A stretch of 64,000 bases of DNA from Clostridiaceae bacterium (GTDB taxonomy: Bacteria; Bacillota; Clostridia; Lachnospirales; Lachnospiraceae): NCBI GenBank assembly GCA_902363735.1, contig CABJBA010000011.1:1-64000 (forward strand), in the 5' to 3' direction. The translations under genes and the position numbers were made by a program. Of this stretch, positions 9,017 through 16,702 are shown in pieces (the first letter of the stretch is position 1; each line of letters starts with the position of its first letter). The notes under the pieces were generated by a model, which worked only from the letters and a program-made list of their open reading frames with translations, ran no database searches and was not told the DNA's origin.

Positions 9017-9085
9017 ATTGGCTCCTTATGATTTCTTGTGGTATACTTGTATCAGTATATCACGAATTAAAGGAATGGTGAAGAT

Positions 9086-9781
9086 ATGAAGATTTGCGGA
9101 CTGCAAAAAACTACTCTCCTGGATTTCCCGGGCCATGTGGCTGCTACAATTTTTCTTGACCGCTGTAATTTCCGCTGTCCTTTCTGTCATAACAGCGGAC
9201 TTTTAGATGGAGAGGCAGAGACTTTATTTTCTCAGGATGAAATTCTGGATTTTTTTAAAAAACGGAAAGGGATTTTGGAAGGGGTCTGCATTACGGGTGG
9301 TGAGCCTACCCTGGCACCGGAACTGGAACCGTTCATCCGGAAGATACGGGAGCTTGGCTACCTGGTGAAGCTGGATACAAACGGATACCGTCCGGAAATT
9401 TTGAAAAATCTGGTTTTTTCGGGACTCCTGGATTATGTTGCAATGGATATTAAAGCCGGAAGATCCAATTATTCTGAGGCGGCTGGAAAAGAATTCTTTA
9501 AAATAAAATACATTGAAGAAAGCGTTTCGTTTTTAATGTCAGGGAAAGTTCCTTATGAATTTCGTACCACGGCAGTAAAAGGGATTCATGATCTTAAGGA
9601 CTTTTCTGATATTGGCAGATGGCTGGCTGGCAATTCTCCTTATTATCTTCAAAATTTTGAAGATTCAGAACAGGTTTTATGTTCTGGATTCCAGTCTTTT
9701 TCCAAAGAAGAATTAGAGGAGTTTTTAAATGTTTTAAGACCCTTTCTGCCCAATGCTCTGCTGCGGGGAACGGAAGGCTGA
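9086..9781 (+). CDS. Radical-SAM activating enzyme, anaerobic ribonucleotide reductase activase (NrdG2-like)
   Basis: A 231-aa radical SAM protein. The [4Fe-4S]-binding Cys triad CNFRCPFC is at about residues 27-34, and the SAM-binding GGEP is in ITGGEPTLAPE. The start GLQKTTLLDFPGHVAATIF is typical of the family of anaerobic ribonucleoside-triphosphate reductase activating proteins called NrdG2 (TIGR02495). Such enzymes install a glycyl radical in a partner protein. No nrdD or other glycyl radical enzyme lies in the window, so the partner is elsewhere and could be another glycyl radical enzyme. Its end is close to the convergent DUF6128 gene, with a shared terminator hairpin. Confidence 0.85.
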   Translation: MKICGLQKTTLLDFPGHVAATIFLDRCNFRCPFCHNSGLLDGEAETLFSQDEILDFFKKRKGILEGVCITGGEPTLAPELEPFIRKIRELGYLVKLDTNGYRPEILKNLVFSGLLDYVAMDIKAGRSNYSEAAGKEFFKIKYIEESVSFLMSGKVPYEFRTTAVKGIHDLKDFSDIGRWLAGNSPYYLQNFEDSEQVLCSGFQSFSKEELEEFLNVLRPFLPNALLRGTEG

Positions 9782-9786
9782 CAACA

Positions 9787-9814
9787 CTATAAAAAAGGGG
9801 CTGATATCAGCCCC
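9787..9814 (-). terminator. Terminator overlapping the DUF6128 stop codon
   Basis: The perfect palindrome GGGGCTGATATCAGCCCC (9797-9814) contains the stop codon of the minus-strand gene and is followed on the minus strand by TTTTTTATAG. The plus strand reads into CCAATTTTAC, so it may also serve the convergent activase gene. Confidence 0.85.
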
Positions 9815-11093
9815 CCAATTTTACATCCGTATACCAGAATCCAAACCTTCCATCTTCCATTGGCTGGTCTTTAGACAGCACAAAGTTAGGGAATCCAAAC
9901 ATGGAGGCCATGTAACGTTCGTTGCTGTAATAATGGCCCGGAACTCCCAAAATATAGCGGGGCATTCCCTGAGGGTTGAGAAGCTTTGCAATAATTAAGT
10001 AGCGGTAATTGTAGTATCCATGTAAAAGAAAGCTGTTATTGCCGTAAACCCAGGCATCTCTCGGAAGCAGGCCTATATCCTGGGGCTTGATTGTGAGGAT
10101 TTCACATCCATTCTCATAGTCAAAGGCAAGAATGCGGGCATGTTCCCTTTTCAGTTTATCCCAGATCATGTCATGGGTGCTTCCATCCGGGTCTTCTTTT
10201 TGACGAAGCCGTTCCAGCTCGTCGGGATTTCCAAGCACAGGCTGTTGTTCTTCAGGCATCTGGCCAACAAAATCACTGGTCTGATCAGCGGCAGGTTCCT
10301 GGCTGCCATAGGGGATGGAGGGCTCACCGAATGTCATCATTCTCTCATGGGGGGCTTCCTTTTCCCGGCTCACAGGCTCTGGCTGGCTGCTCTGCTGCTT
10401 TACTTCTTCGCCCTCCCCGGACTCTGACTCCTGGGATTTTTCTGTTTCTTCCGGCTGCTCCACTTCTTTTTCCATTATTTCTGCAGAAAGTTCTTCCTCC
10501 TGGAAAGATTCCTGAACCTGCTGGACAGGGATTTCTTCCTCTTCACCGGATGCATCCAAAGAGGAAACCGGTTCTACTTCCGATTCCTGACTGGCTGACT
10601 GGACCTTTTCCGGCTCTAATGGAAATTCTTCTTCAATTTCTTTTACTGCCCGTTTAATCCGATCTTCTGAAATTGCTTCCTGGTCTTTTTCAAGAGAAGC
10701 GGAAACTGCATTTTGTAAATCCACTTCCGCTGCGTGGGCGACAGAGTCCTCCCATATGGTGGTATAACACCGCCATGTGTTTTTGACATCATGGATTGTA
10801 AGGCCGTAACACTGGTCCATGGAAATCCCGGAATGCTCTATATCATCTTCAGGCACTGAAGTCCTGAACTCTCCGGAACCTCCCCGTACAAAAATATTTC
10901 CCAGATATATTTCCTGATCTCCGGACAATAAGTAGACCCCGATGTCATTGCCTCCCACATAAATTCTTTTGGCACTGACCGTAACTTTACACTGGCTTCC
11001 CCTGGTTTCTATCTTGGCGAATCCGATGTTTTTTCCTTTGACTCCGCCTTCATAGGCGTAAATATATGAGATTAGTCTCCGATAGTTAGACAT
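9807..11093 (-). CDS. DUF6128 domain protein
   Basis: A 428-aa protein in two parts. Residues 1 to about 150 form a beta-rich domain (NIGFAKIETRGSQCKVTVSAK, VYLLSGDQEIYLGNIFVRGG). Residues about 150-300 are a Glu/Ser/Pro/Gln-rich disordered linker. Residues about 305-428 form a second domain rich in Tyr, Phe and Gly (LLPRDAWVYGNNSFLLHGYYN, LGVPGHYYSNERYMASMFGF). I recognise this architecture as the DUF6128 group found in Lachnospiraceae; its function is unknown. There is no signal peptide or membrane segment, so it is probably cytosolic. It is transcribed alone from the region shared with nagB. Confidence 0.7.
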   Translation of the reverse strand: MSNYRRLISYIYAYEGGVKGKNIGFAKIETRGSQCKVTVSAKRIYVGGNDIGVYLLSGDQEIYLGNIFVRGGSGEFRTSVPEDDIEHSGISMDQCYGLTIHDVKNTWRCYTTIWEDSVAHAAEVDLQNAVSASLEKDQEAISEDRIKRAVKEIEEEFPLEPEKVQSASQESEVEPVSSLDASGEEEEIPVQQVQESFQEEELSAEIMEKEVEQPEETEKSQESESGEGEEVKQQSSQPEPVSREKEAPHERMMTFGEPSIPYGSQEPAADQTSDFVGQMPEEQQPVLGNPDELERLRQKEDPDGSTHDMIWDKLKREHARILAFDYENGCEILTIKPQDIGLLPRDAWVYGNNSFLLHGYYNYRYLIIAKLLNPQGMPRYILGVPGHYYSNERYMASMFGFPNFVLSKDQPMEDGRFGFWYTDVKLGG

Positions 11094-11332
11094 GCCATCA
11101 CTCCTTTATAACTATTTTATGCATGGCAAAGTCCTGACATGACAGGAATTAAAGGGATTTTCCTTTAAAATAAGGTCTATTTCGTCTCTCTTCACAAGTA
11201 TTTAAAATTTCTTTGCTACTAAATCCATTTCCAGTGTTTAAAAAAACTATTCCGTAAGCGAACCGGCCTTTGCTGTTGGGTATATTGCAAAATAACAAAC
11301 CGAAGATAAATAACTATTTAACCCAAATAACA

Positions 11333-11361
11333 TTGCATCTATGATATAAAAATGTTATCCT
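11333..11361 (+). promoter_or_regulatory. Promoter of nagB
   Basis: -35 TTGCAT (11333-11338), 17-bp spacer, -10 TATCCT (11356-11361). It lies 46 bp before the nagB ATG, in the 314-bp divergent gap 11094-11407. The rest of the gap is AT-rich. It holds one near-palindrome, TCCTGACATGACAGGA (11132-11147), close to the start of the divergent DUF6128 gene and a possible protein-binding site, and no small ORF that I can support. Confidence 0.55.
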
Positions 11362-11407
11362 GTTGAAAGAATGAGCAAAAAATTTCAGCATACATGGAGG
11401 GTAAGAA

Positions 11408-12142
11408 ATGAAAATTTACCAGGCTAAAGATTATAATGATATGAGCCGAAAGGCTGCAAATATCATTTCTGCACAGATAATTATGAAGCCAGACTGTGTT
11501 TTGGGACTGGCTACCGGTTCCACACCTACGGGAACTTATAAACAGTTAATCGACTGGTATCAAAAAGGAGATCTGGATTTTTCCAAGGTAAAGACCGCGA
11601 ATCTGGACGAATATAAAGGTCTTTCCAAGGACAACAGCCAGAGCTATTATTACTTCATGCAGGAAAATTTATTTAAACATGTGAATATTAAAGAGAAAAA
11701 TACCCATATTCCTGATGGAACGGAGACCGATTCCCAGAAGGCGGCTCAGGACTATGAGGCAATTGTAAGCAGCCTGGGCGGCGTGGATTTACAGCTGTTG
11801 GGCATTGGTCACAACGGACATATTGGATTCAACGAGCCCTCTGATGTTTTTCCAAAAGATACCCACATTGTAAATCTTCAGGAGAGTACTATTGAAGCCA
11901 ATAAACGTTTTTTTGCTTCCATTGATGAGGTTCCCCGTCAGGCTTATACCATGGGAATCGGCACCATTATGAGAGCAAGGAAAATCCTGCTTTTAGTCAG
12001 CGGAGAGGAGAAGGCGGATATTCTCTATGAATCCATCTGCGGGCCTGTTACTTCCCGTGTTCCTGCTTCTATTTTACAGCTTCATCCTGATGTGGACATT
12101 GTGGCTGATGAGGCAGCTTTATCCAGGATGGGAATCAGTTGA
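11408..12142 (+). CDS. nagB: Glucosamine-6-phosphate deaminase
   Basis: A 244-aa enzyme that converts glucosamine-6-phosphate to fructose-6-phosphate and ammonia, joining amino-sugar catabolism to glycolysis. Motifs: LATGSTPTGTYKQL (phosphate-binding loop, about residues 36-49), NLDEY (catalytic Asp region), and GIGHNGHIGFNEPS (catalytic His/Glu). The shorter length compared with E. coli NagB (266 aa) is normal for Firmicutes, which lack the allosteric tail. A strong ribosome binding site (GGAGGG) precedes the ATG. No nagA or transporter gene is adjacent; it appears monocistronic, with a new promoter starting 18 bp after its stop. Confidence 0.95.
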   Translation: MKIYQAKDYNDMSRKAANIISAQIIMKPDCVLGLATGSTPTGTYKQLIDWYQKGDLDFSKVKTANLDEYKGLSKDNSQSYYYFMQENLFKHVNIKEKNTHIPDGTETDSQKAAQDYEAIVSSLGGVDLQLLGIGHNGHIGFNEPSDVFPKDTHIVNLQESTIEANKRFFASIDEVPRQAYTMGIGTIMRARKILLLVSGEEKADILYESICGPVTSRVPASILQLHPDVDIVADEAALSRMGIS

Positions 12143-12159
12143 TTTTGGGGTTATTTAGC

Positions 12160-12188
12160 TTGACTTTAACTTTTTAGACTGTTATAGT
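12160..12188 (+). promoter_or_regulatory. Promoter for the small ORF and ABC exporter operon
   Basis: -35 TTGACT (12160-12165), 17-bp spacer, -10 TATAGT (12183-12188). It lies directly downstream of nagB and about 35 bp upstream of the small ORF at 12224. Confidence 0.65.
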
Positions 12189-12223
12189 TTTAAACAAATC
12201 TTGAAAAAAGGAGGTGAGACGCT

Positions 12224-12376
12224 ATGTTCCGTACTTCAATCAAAATCAGTTCTTTATGGATGAATATCGAGCATATTTCCGTTGTTTTGGGTAACTTGGG
12301 CCTGTCCGTGTATCAGTGCGCCTATTTTTACCAAAAAAACTGCGTCTTGCCTCAAATCTTGTCTAATAGCAGGTGA
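12224..12376 (+). CDS. Small ORF (50 aa) leading the ABC exporter operon
   Basis: This ORF starts with ATG behind a near-perfect ribosome binding site (AAAGGAGGTGA, 6 nt spacing), the best in its neighbourhood. It encodes 50 residues beginning MFRTSIKISSLWMN, with no clear membrane helix or known motif and two Cys residues. Its TGA stop overlaps a GTG in the frame of the permease (GTGA at 12373-12376), so ribosomes finishing it could reinitiate into a 23-residue extended permease. It may be a leader peptide, a small subunit or a coupling ORF. I do not recognise it. The evidence is the ribosome binding site and its position behind a good promoter. Confidence 0.5.
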   Translation: MFRTSIKISSLWMNIEHISVVLGNLGLSVYQCAYFYQKNCVLPQILSNSR

Positions 12377-12441
12377 CTTTTATTAACTGTTATGTGACTG
12401 AATTTCCGGCAGGATGCACTCGCAATGGAGGAATTTCATTC

Positions 12442-13272
12442 ATGAAACAGAAAATAAAGTTTCTTACCGGCTTCGGCTCTTATTCCAGAGCTGTTTGTTC
12501 CACTATGCTTATGTGTTCAAAACAAATTTTTGACGGCGGCTTCCTGTCTGTGTCAGGAGGATATTTTGTTCAGGCCGTCCAGTTTGTCATGCTTATATTT
12601 ATTTGGAAGTCCTTGGGAGAAAACAGTATTTTATCCAACGGATTGTCCTTAGACCAGTTGATGACTTATACTCTTATGGCTACGATTTTTCATCAGGAGC
12701 TGAATATAATTTCTCCTGCCACCGCTTCCCTTTGGGAGGGGTCTGTCATCGGGCGTTTTCTTCGCCCCATGCCTGTTGAGGTAAGCTTTTTTGCAGAGAC
12801 TGTTGGAAAATGGTGGATTCCTAATTTTATATTTTTCGGCCTGCCTCTGTGGCTTCTTTCTCCTTTCTTGGGGATCACGCCCTGGCCTGCCGGGATTATG
12901 TCAGGAATTTTATCTGTTTTCAGCCTTATTCTGGCGGCTTCTTTAGGTTTTTCCATTGACTTGCTCTTTGCGTCCTTGGCTATTTATTTAAAAAATGGCT
13001 GTTTTGCGGCCCTGGCAGTCCGGGAGGCTGTTTATTCCCTGCTGTCGGGAGAAATGATTCCATTTTCTCTATTTCCATTTGAAATAGGAAACCTGTTTTC
13101 TCTGCTGCCTCTTGGATCAATTGCCCATGGTCCTCTGACCATTTATACGGGCACGGCAGAAAATCCATGGAAGGTTTTGGGACTTCAGATTTTCTGGAAC
13201 CTTGTTTTGTGGACCGCTGCAGTTCCTGTCTTCAAAAAAAGCAAAGAAAGGATGATTTCTTTTGGCGGATAA
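12442..13272 (+). CDS. ABC-2-type exporter permease (first subunit)
   Basis: A polytopic membrane protein of about 276 aa with some six hydrophobic segments and the composition of the COG4587-type ABC-2 permeases. It is followed by a second permease and an ATPase, which is the usual three-gene set. The chosen start is ATG at 12442 (MKQKIKFLTGF), with GGAGG 10 nt upstream; a GTG at 12373 in the same frame would add 23 residues and overlaps the small ORF stop. The substrate is unknown; relatives are loosely linked to export of antimicrobial or lipid-like compounds. It overlaps the next gene by 11 bp. Confidence 0.8.
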   Translation: MKQKIKFLTGFGSYSRAVCSTMLMCSKQIFDGGFLSVSGGYFVQAVQFVMLIFIWKSLGENSILSNGLSLDQLMTYTLMATIFHQELNIISPATASLWEGSVIGRFLRPMPVEVSFFAETVGKWWIPNFIFFGLPLWLLSPFLGITPWPAGIMSGILSVFSLILAASLGFSIDLLFASLAIYLKNGCFAALAVREAVYSLLSGEMIPFSLFPFEIGNLFSLLPLGSIAHGPLTIYTGTAENPWKVLGLQIFWNLVLWTAAVPVFKKSKERMISFGG

Positions 13273-14098
13273 TATTAAAACTCTTTTCCGGCTTTACAGA
13301 CAGTATGCAAAAATGGACCTTTTGTGGCTCCTCCGTGATACACGGTATTTTCTGCTGCAGCTGGTATCCGATGCTGTAACCGGAATCTGTACAGTAACAG
13401 GTGTGTTTCTTTTGTCTGTCAGCTTTGGGGACTTTTCCGGCATGAGCCGGGAGGAGGTCCTGTTTATGATGGGCTACTCTGTATTCCTTGATGGAATTTA
13501 TTCAGTGTTTTTTGTTGGAAATAACACCTCCATGATCAGCCGGATCATTGGCCGTGGACAGCTTGACCACATTATGGTTCAGCCGGTTCCTGTGTGGACC
13601 CAGCTTTTAGCCCAGGGTTTTTCTCCTTTTTCCGGTTCTCCTTTGCTTATACTGGGAACAGCGCTTTCCTGGTATGGAGCTGACAGGGCAGGGGTGGCAA
13701 TCAGTCCGGGCTGGGTCTTGTTATTTCTTTTTTACGGAGTCTGCTCCTGCCTTATTATGCTTTCATTTATCTATCTTTTGTCTTGCATGGCCTTTTATTC
13801 TCCTGCTGCAGCCGAGGAAATCGCAGGAACCGGAAGAGATTTGTTTTCTTCTTTAAAAACCTATCCTTTGGGAAAAATGAACGGAACGGTCAGAGGAATC
13901 TTCCTCACAGTCATACCTATTGGACTCACTTCCTGGCTTCCTTCCCTTATTTTACTCAGAACAGGGGAACGGGGAGGACTTTATATTCCGGCGGCTGCCG
14001 CTATATTTTTTACTATTACTCTTTTATTTTTTAAGAAAGGACTGAAATATTATGCACGTTACGGCTCACCCAGATACACCGGCTTTGGCCATAGATAA
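13262..14098 (+). CDS. ABC-2-type exporter permease (second subunit)
   Basis: A 278-aa membrane protein of the COG3694-like ABC-2 permease group. The N-terminal cytoplasmic helix (LFRLYRQYAKMDLLWLLRD) is followed by about six hydrophobic segments. The conserved-looking loop GRGQLDHIMVQPVP (about residues 97-110) is characteristic of these permeases. The start is TTG at 13262 inside the end of the previous gene, with AAAGGATG upstream, so expression should be coupled. It forms the membrane heterodimer with the product of 12442-13272. Confidence 0.8.
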   Translation: MADNIKTLFRLYRQYAKMDLLWLLRDTRYFLLQLVSDAVTGICTVTGVFLLSVSFGDFSGMSREEVLFMMGYSVFLDGIYSVFFVGNNTSMISRIIGRGQLDHIMVQPVPVWTQLLAQGFSPFSGSPLLILGTALSWYGADRAGVAISPGWVLLFLFYGVCSCLIMLSFIYLLSCMAFYSPAAAEEIAGTGRDLFSSLKTYPLGKMNGTVRGIFLTVIPIGLTSWLPSLILLRTGERGGLYIPAAAAIFFTITLLFFKKGLKYYARYGSPRYTGFGHR

Positions 14099-15062
14099 TG
14101 TGACAAAGCAATACTGCCAGTGGCAGAGAAACGGTAAGGCCCGGGATATTATAAAAAATATGTTTCATCCCGAAAAGCGGGTGATAACAGCCCTTGATCA
14201 CTTGTCCCTGACAATTCGCCAGGGAGAATTCGTGGCTTATGCAGGTTCCAACGGAGCCGGAAAAAGCACTACTATAAAAATACTTTCCGGCATCCTTTTG
14301 CCTACAAAAGGACAGGTATCTGTCCTTGGATTTGATCCGGCAAAGGAACGAACTGTTCTTATGAGGCACATTGGGGTGCTGTTTGGTCAAAGGACAGAAT
14401 TATGGTGGGATCATCCAGTCATTACCAGCTTTGAATGGAAAAGGACAGTCTGGAACATTCCGGAGAAGGTTTACCAGGAAAATCTGAGTCTTGTTACAGA
14501 ACTTTTAGACCTTGGGGACATATTAAAGACTTTTGCCAGAGAGCTGAGTCTGGGACAACGGATGCGGGCAGATATAGCCATGCTGCTTTTACATGGTCCT
14601 GAGCTGATTTTTTTAGATGAGCCAACCCTGGGCCTTGATGTTCTGGCGAAACAGCAGATGATCCGTTTCCTAAAAAAAATAAACAGGGAGCGGGGAACTA
14701 CGGTTGTGGTGACAAGCCATGATATGGATGACCTGGAGGAAATGGCTCAGAGGATGGTGCTCCTTAACAAAGGGCGGATTGCCTTTGACGGAAGTTTTGA
14801 CGAGCTGAGAGATGTTCTCGGAGGCTTTTATAGAATCCAGATTACCACTCCTGCCTGCAAATCTGCCCCTAAGCTTCCGGGCCTGAATTTGTTAGGTTCA
14901 GATAACGGATTACACGAATATGAGTTTGACCGGAGAAGGCTGGAAATCCATGAAATTTTGGGTATGCTGGCTGAATTTACCCAAATACAGGATGTGGAAA
15001 TTAAAAAGGCTCCTATTGAAGATGTGATTGCAAACCTTTATTTAAGCTGGAAGGAAATTTAA
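14052..15062 (+). CDS. ABC exporter ATP-binding protein
   Basis: A 336-aa ATPase of the COG4586 type. Walker A is GSNGAGKSTT (about residues 69-78), the Q-loop is in GVLFGQRTELWWD, the ABC signature is LSLGQRMRADIA, Walker B is ELIFLDEPTLGLD, and the switch His is in VVTSHDMDD. The C-terminal domain of about 80 residues after the nucleotide-binding domain is usual for this subgroup. It overlaps the second permease gene by 47 bp, which suggests tight coupling; AGGA precedes the ATG. It completes a permease-permease-ATPase operon. The transported compound cannot be inferred. Confidence 0.9.
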   Translation: MHVTAHPDTPALAIDNVTKQYCQWQRNGKARDIIKNMFHPEKRVITALDHLSLTIRQGEFVAYAGSNGAGKSTTIKILSGILLPTKGQVSVLGFDPAKERTVLMRHIGVLFGQRTELWWDHPVITSFEWKRTVWNIPEKVYQENLSLVTELLDLGDILKTFARELSLGQRMRADIAMLLLHGPELIFLDEPTLGLDVLAKQQMIRFLKKINRERGTTVVVTSHDMDDLEEMAQRMVLLNKGRIAFDGSFDELRDVLGGFYRIQITTPACKSAPKLPGLNLLGSDNGLHEYEFDRRRLEIHEILGMLAEFTQIQDVEIKKAPIEDVIANLYLSWKEI

Positions 15063-15065
15063 CAG

Positions 15066-15094
15066 TTGGATTTCCATTGAAAATGAGGTAAAAT
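15066..15094 (+). promoter_or_regulatory. Promoter of the bacteriohemerythrin gene
   Basis: -35 TTGGAT (15066-15071), 17-bp spacer, -10 TAAAAT (15089-15094). It is placed just after the ABC ATPase stop, with a strong AAGGAGG ribosome binding site before the ATG at 15129. Confidence 0.6.
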
Positions 15095-15128
15095 ATGTAT
15101 AACCCACAAAGATAAGGAGGCCATAATC

Positions 15129-15530
15129 ATGGCATATACATTTACAAAGGATTTGGAAACAGGAAATCCATTAATTGATTCGGAGCACCGCCAGCTTGTT
15201 GACGCAATCAACAACCTGCTTTCCGCCTGCGGAGCGGGAAAAGGGCGTTTGGAGCTGGCCAATACCACTAAGTTCTTGCAGGATTATACTGCAAAACACT
15301 TCAGCAATGAGGAAAAGCTTCAGCTTCAATATAAGTATCCGGATTATGCCACACACAAGCGTTATCATGATGATTTTAAAAGAGTTGTGGCAGGAATCTG
15401 TGCCAAACTGGAAAAAGAAGGTCCAACTATTCCTCTTGTGGGAGAGGTTAACAGCACCATTGCAGGCTGGCTGATTAATCACATTAAGAGGGAAGACGTA
15501 AAAGTTGCCGCATTCATAAAGAGCAAGTAA
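15129..15530 (+). CDS. Bacteriohemerythrin
   Basis: A 133-aa four-helix-bundle O2-binding protein. All di-iron ligands are present in canonical spacing: His20, His57-x3-Glu61, His76-x3-His80, and His118-x4-Asp123. The start MAYTFTKDLETGNPLIDSEHRQL fits the single-domain family. In anaerobes such proteins are thought to bind or sense oxygen or to supply oxygen-handling enzymes. There is no membrane or signalling domain, so it is cytosolic. It has its own promoter and is followed 53 bp later by a HIT-family gene on the same strand. Confidence 0.93.
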   Translation: MAYTFTKDLETGNPLIDSEHRQLVDAINNLLSACGAGKGRLELANTTKFLQDYTAKHFSNEEKLQLQYKYPDYATHKRYHDDFKRVVAGICAKLEKEGPTIPLVGEVNSTIAGWLINHIKREDVKVAAFIKSK

Positions 15531-15583
15531 TATTTTTTATGACCAGAGGAATAATACATAATCAGAAAGAGGGTATTTGTACA

Positions 15584-16003
15584 ATGAAAGATCAAAACTG
15601 TGCATATTGCATACAGGGCGATTTGGTAGCTAAATTTGGTTATCCAATCTGCGAAATGGAAACGGGATTTTTGTATTTATTTAAGGAACAGAGCAAAAAA
15701 GGCCGGGTGATTCTGGCATACAAGGATCATGTCAGTGAGATGATTGATATCAGTGATGAAGAGAGAACTGCTTTTTTTGCTGATACAGCCAGGGCTTCCA
15801 AGGCTGTCCATAAGGTATTTAATCCCGATAAAGTCAATTACGGTGCTTACGGTGATACAGGATGCCATCTTCATATGCATATCGTTCCCAAGTACAACGG
15901 AGGCGATGAATGGGGCGGTACCTTTACCATGAATCCGGACAAGGTATATTTAACCGACAAAGAATATGAAGACATGGCTGCTGCTATCAGGGCCGCATTA
16001 TAG
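15584..16003 (+). CDS. HIT-family nucleotide-binding protein
   Basis: About 139 aa, with the histidine-triad active site HLHMHIVP near the C-terminal third and a Cys pair near the start (CAYC) that resembles the zinc-binding pair of many HIT proteins. HIT proteins hydrolyse or transfer nucleoside monophosphates from phosphoramidate or dinucleotide substrates; the substrate here is unknown. The start at 15584 (MKDQNCAYC) is preferred because GAGGG stands about 10 nt upstream; an upstream in-frame ATG at 15539 adds 15 atypical residues. It is one of two HIT proteins in the window (see 30738-31154). It could be co-transcribed with hemerythrin and the UPF0340 gene. Confidence 0.88.
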   Translation: MKDQNCAYCIQGDLVAKFGYPICEMETGFLYLFKEQSKKGRVILAYKDHVSEMIDISDEERTAFFADTARASKAVHKVFNPDKVNYGAYGDTGCHLHMHIVPKYNGGDEWGGTFTMNPDKVYLTDKEYEDMAAAIRAAL

Positions 16004-16037
16004 GTCATGGAAACGACTGTAAAAGGAGGTGCCTGCC

Positions 16038-16589
16038 GTGTTGGAAGAAATCAGGTTACAGGCTGAACAGGCGGTTGTGGAATTGCTGGAGGCTGCTCAC
16101 TTAAAGAAAGGAAACTTGGTTGTGATCGGCTGCTCCTCCAGCGAAATTTCCGATCACAGCATTGGTTCTCATTCCAGCGAAGAGATTGGACAGGCAGTTT
16201 TCTCCGCCATCTATGAGGTTTTTAAGGCTCAGGGTATCTATGTGGCGGCCCAGTGCTGCGAACACTTAAACCGGGCTTTGATTTTGGAGCGGGAAGCAGC
16301 AGAGCTTTACGGCTATGAGCCGGTGAGTGTAGTTCCCCAGTTAAAAGCCGGAGGTTCTTTTGCTTCTGCGGCTTACCGCACATTTAAGGAACCTGCAGCT
16401 GTGGAGACCATAAAGGCACATGGGGGGATTGATATCGGAAATACTCTCATTGGCATGCATTTAAAGGCCGTGGCTGTTCCTGTCAGGTTAAAGACTAACC
16501 GCATTGGGTTTGCCAATGTGGTTGCAGCCCGTACCAGACCCAAGTATATCGGAGGATCCAGGGCATATTATGAGGATTCACAAGTGTAG
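16038..16589 (+). CDS. UPF0340 (TIGR01440) family protein
   Basis: About 183 aa. It has the conserved features of the UPF0340/YwlG family: VVIGCSSSEI near residue 30, GIYVAAQCCEHLNRALILE, and the C-terminal HGGIDIGNTLIGMHLKAVAVPVR. The family is cytosolic and widespread in Firmicutes, and its function is not established. The start is taken as GTG at 16038, which has AAAGGAGGT ideally spaced at 7 nt; the in-frame GTG at 16029 overlaps that ribosome binding site. The gene ends before a strong bidirectional terminator. Confidence 0.88.
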   Translation: MLEEIRLQAEQAVVELLEAAHLKKGNLVVIGCSSSEISDHSIGSHSSEEIGQAVFSAIYEVFKAQGIYVAAQCCEHLNRALILEREAAELYGYEPVSVVPQLKAGGSFASAAYRTFKEPAAVETIKAHGGIDIGNTLIGMHLKAVAVPVRLKTNRIGFANVVAARTRPKYIGGSRAYYEDSQV

Positions 16590-16625
16590 GACTGATGCCG
16601 GATGGCTTTTTGAAAATACTGCATA

Positions 16626-16674
16626 AAAATGCGCCTTGGCCCGTGATATGGCATATCACGGGCCGGCGCATTTT
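16626..16674. terminator. Bidirectional terminator between UPF0340 gene and oleate hydratase
   Basis: The long hairpin AAAATGCGCC...GGCGCATTTT has the inner stem GGCCCGTGATAT/ATATCACGGGCC. It has A-runs and T-runs on both sides and separates two convergent genes. Its outer arm AAAATGCGCCTTGG also occurs in the terminator at 26276-26329. Confidence 0.85.
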
Positions 16675-16702
16675 CATGTCTTGTCTGGTATTTTGTTATT
16701 TT

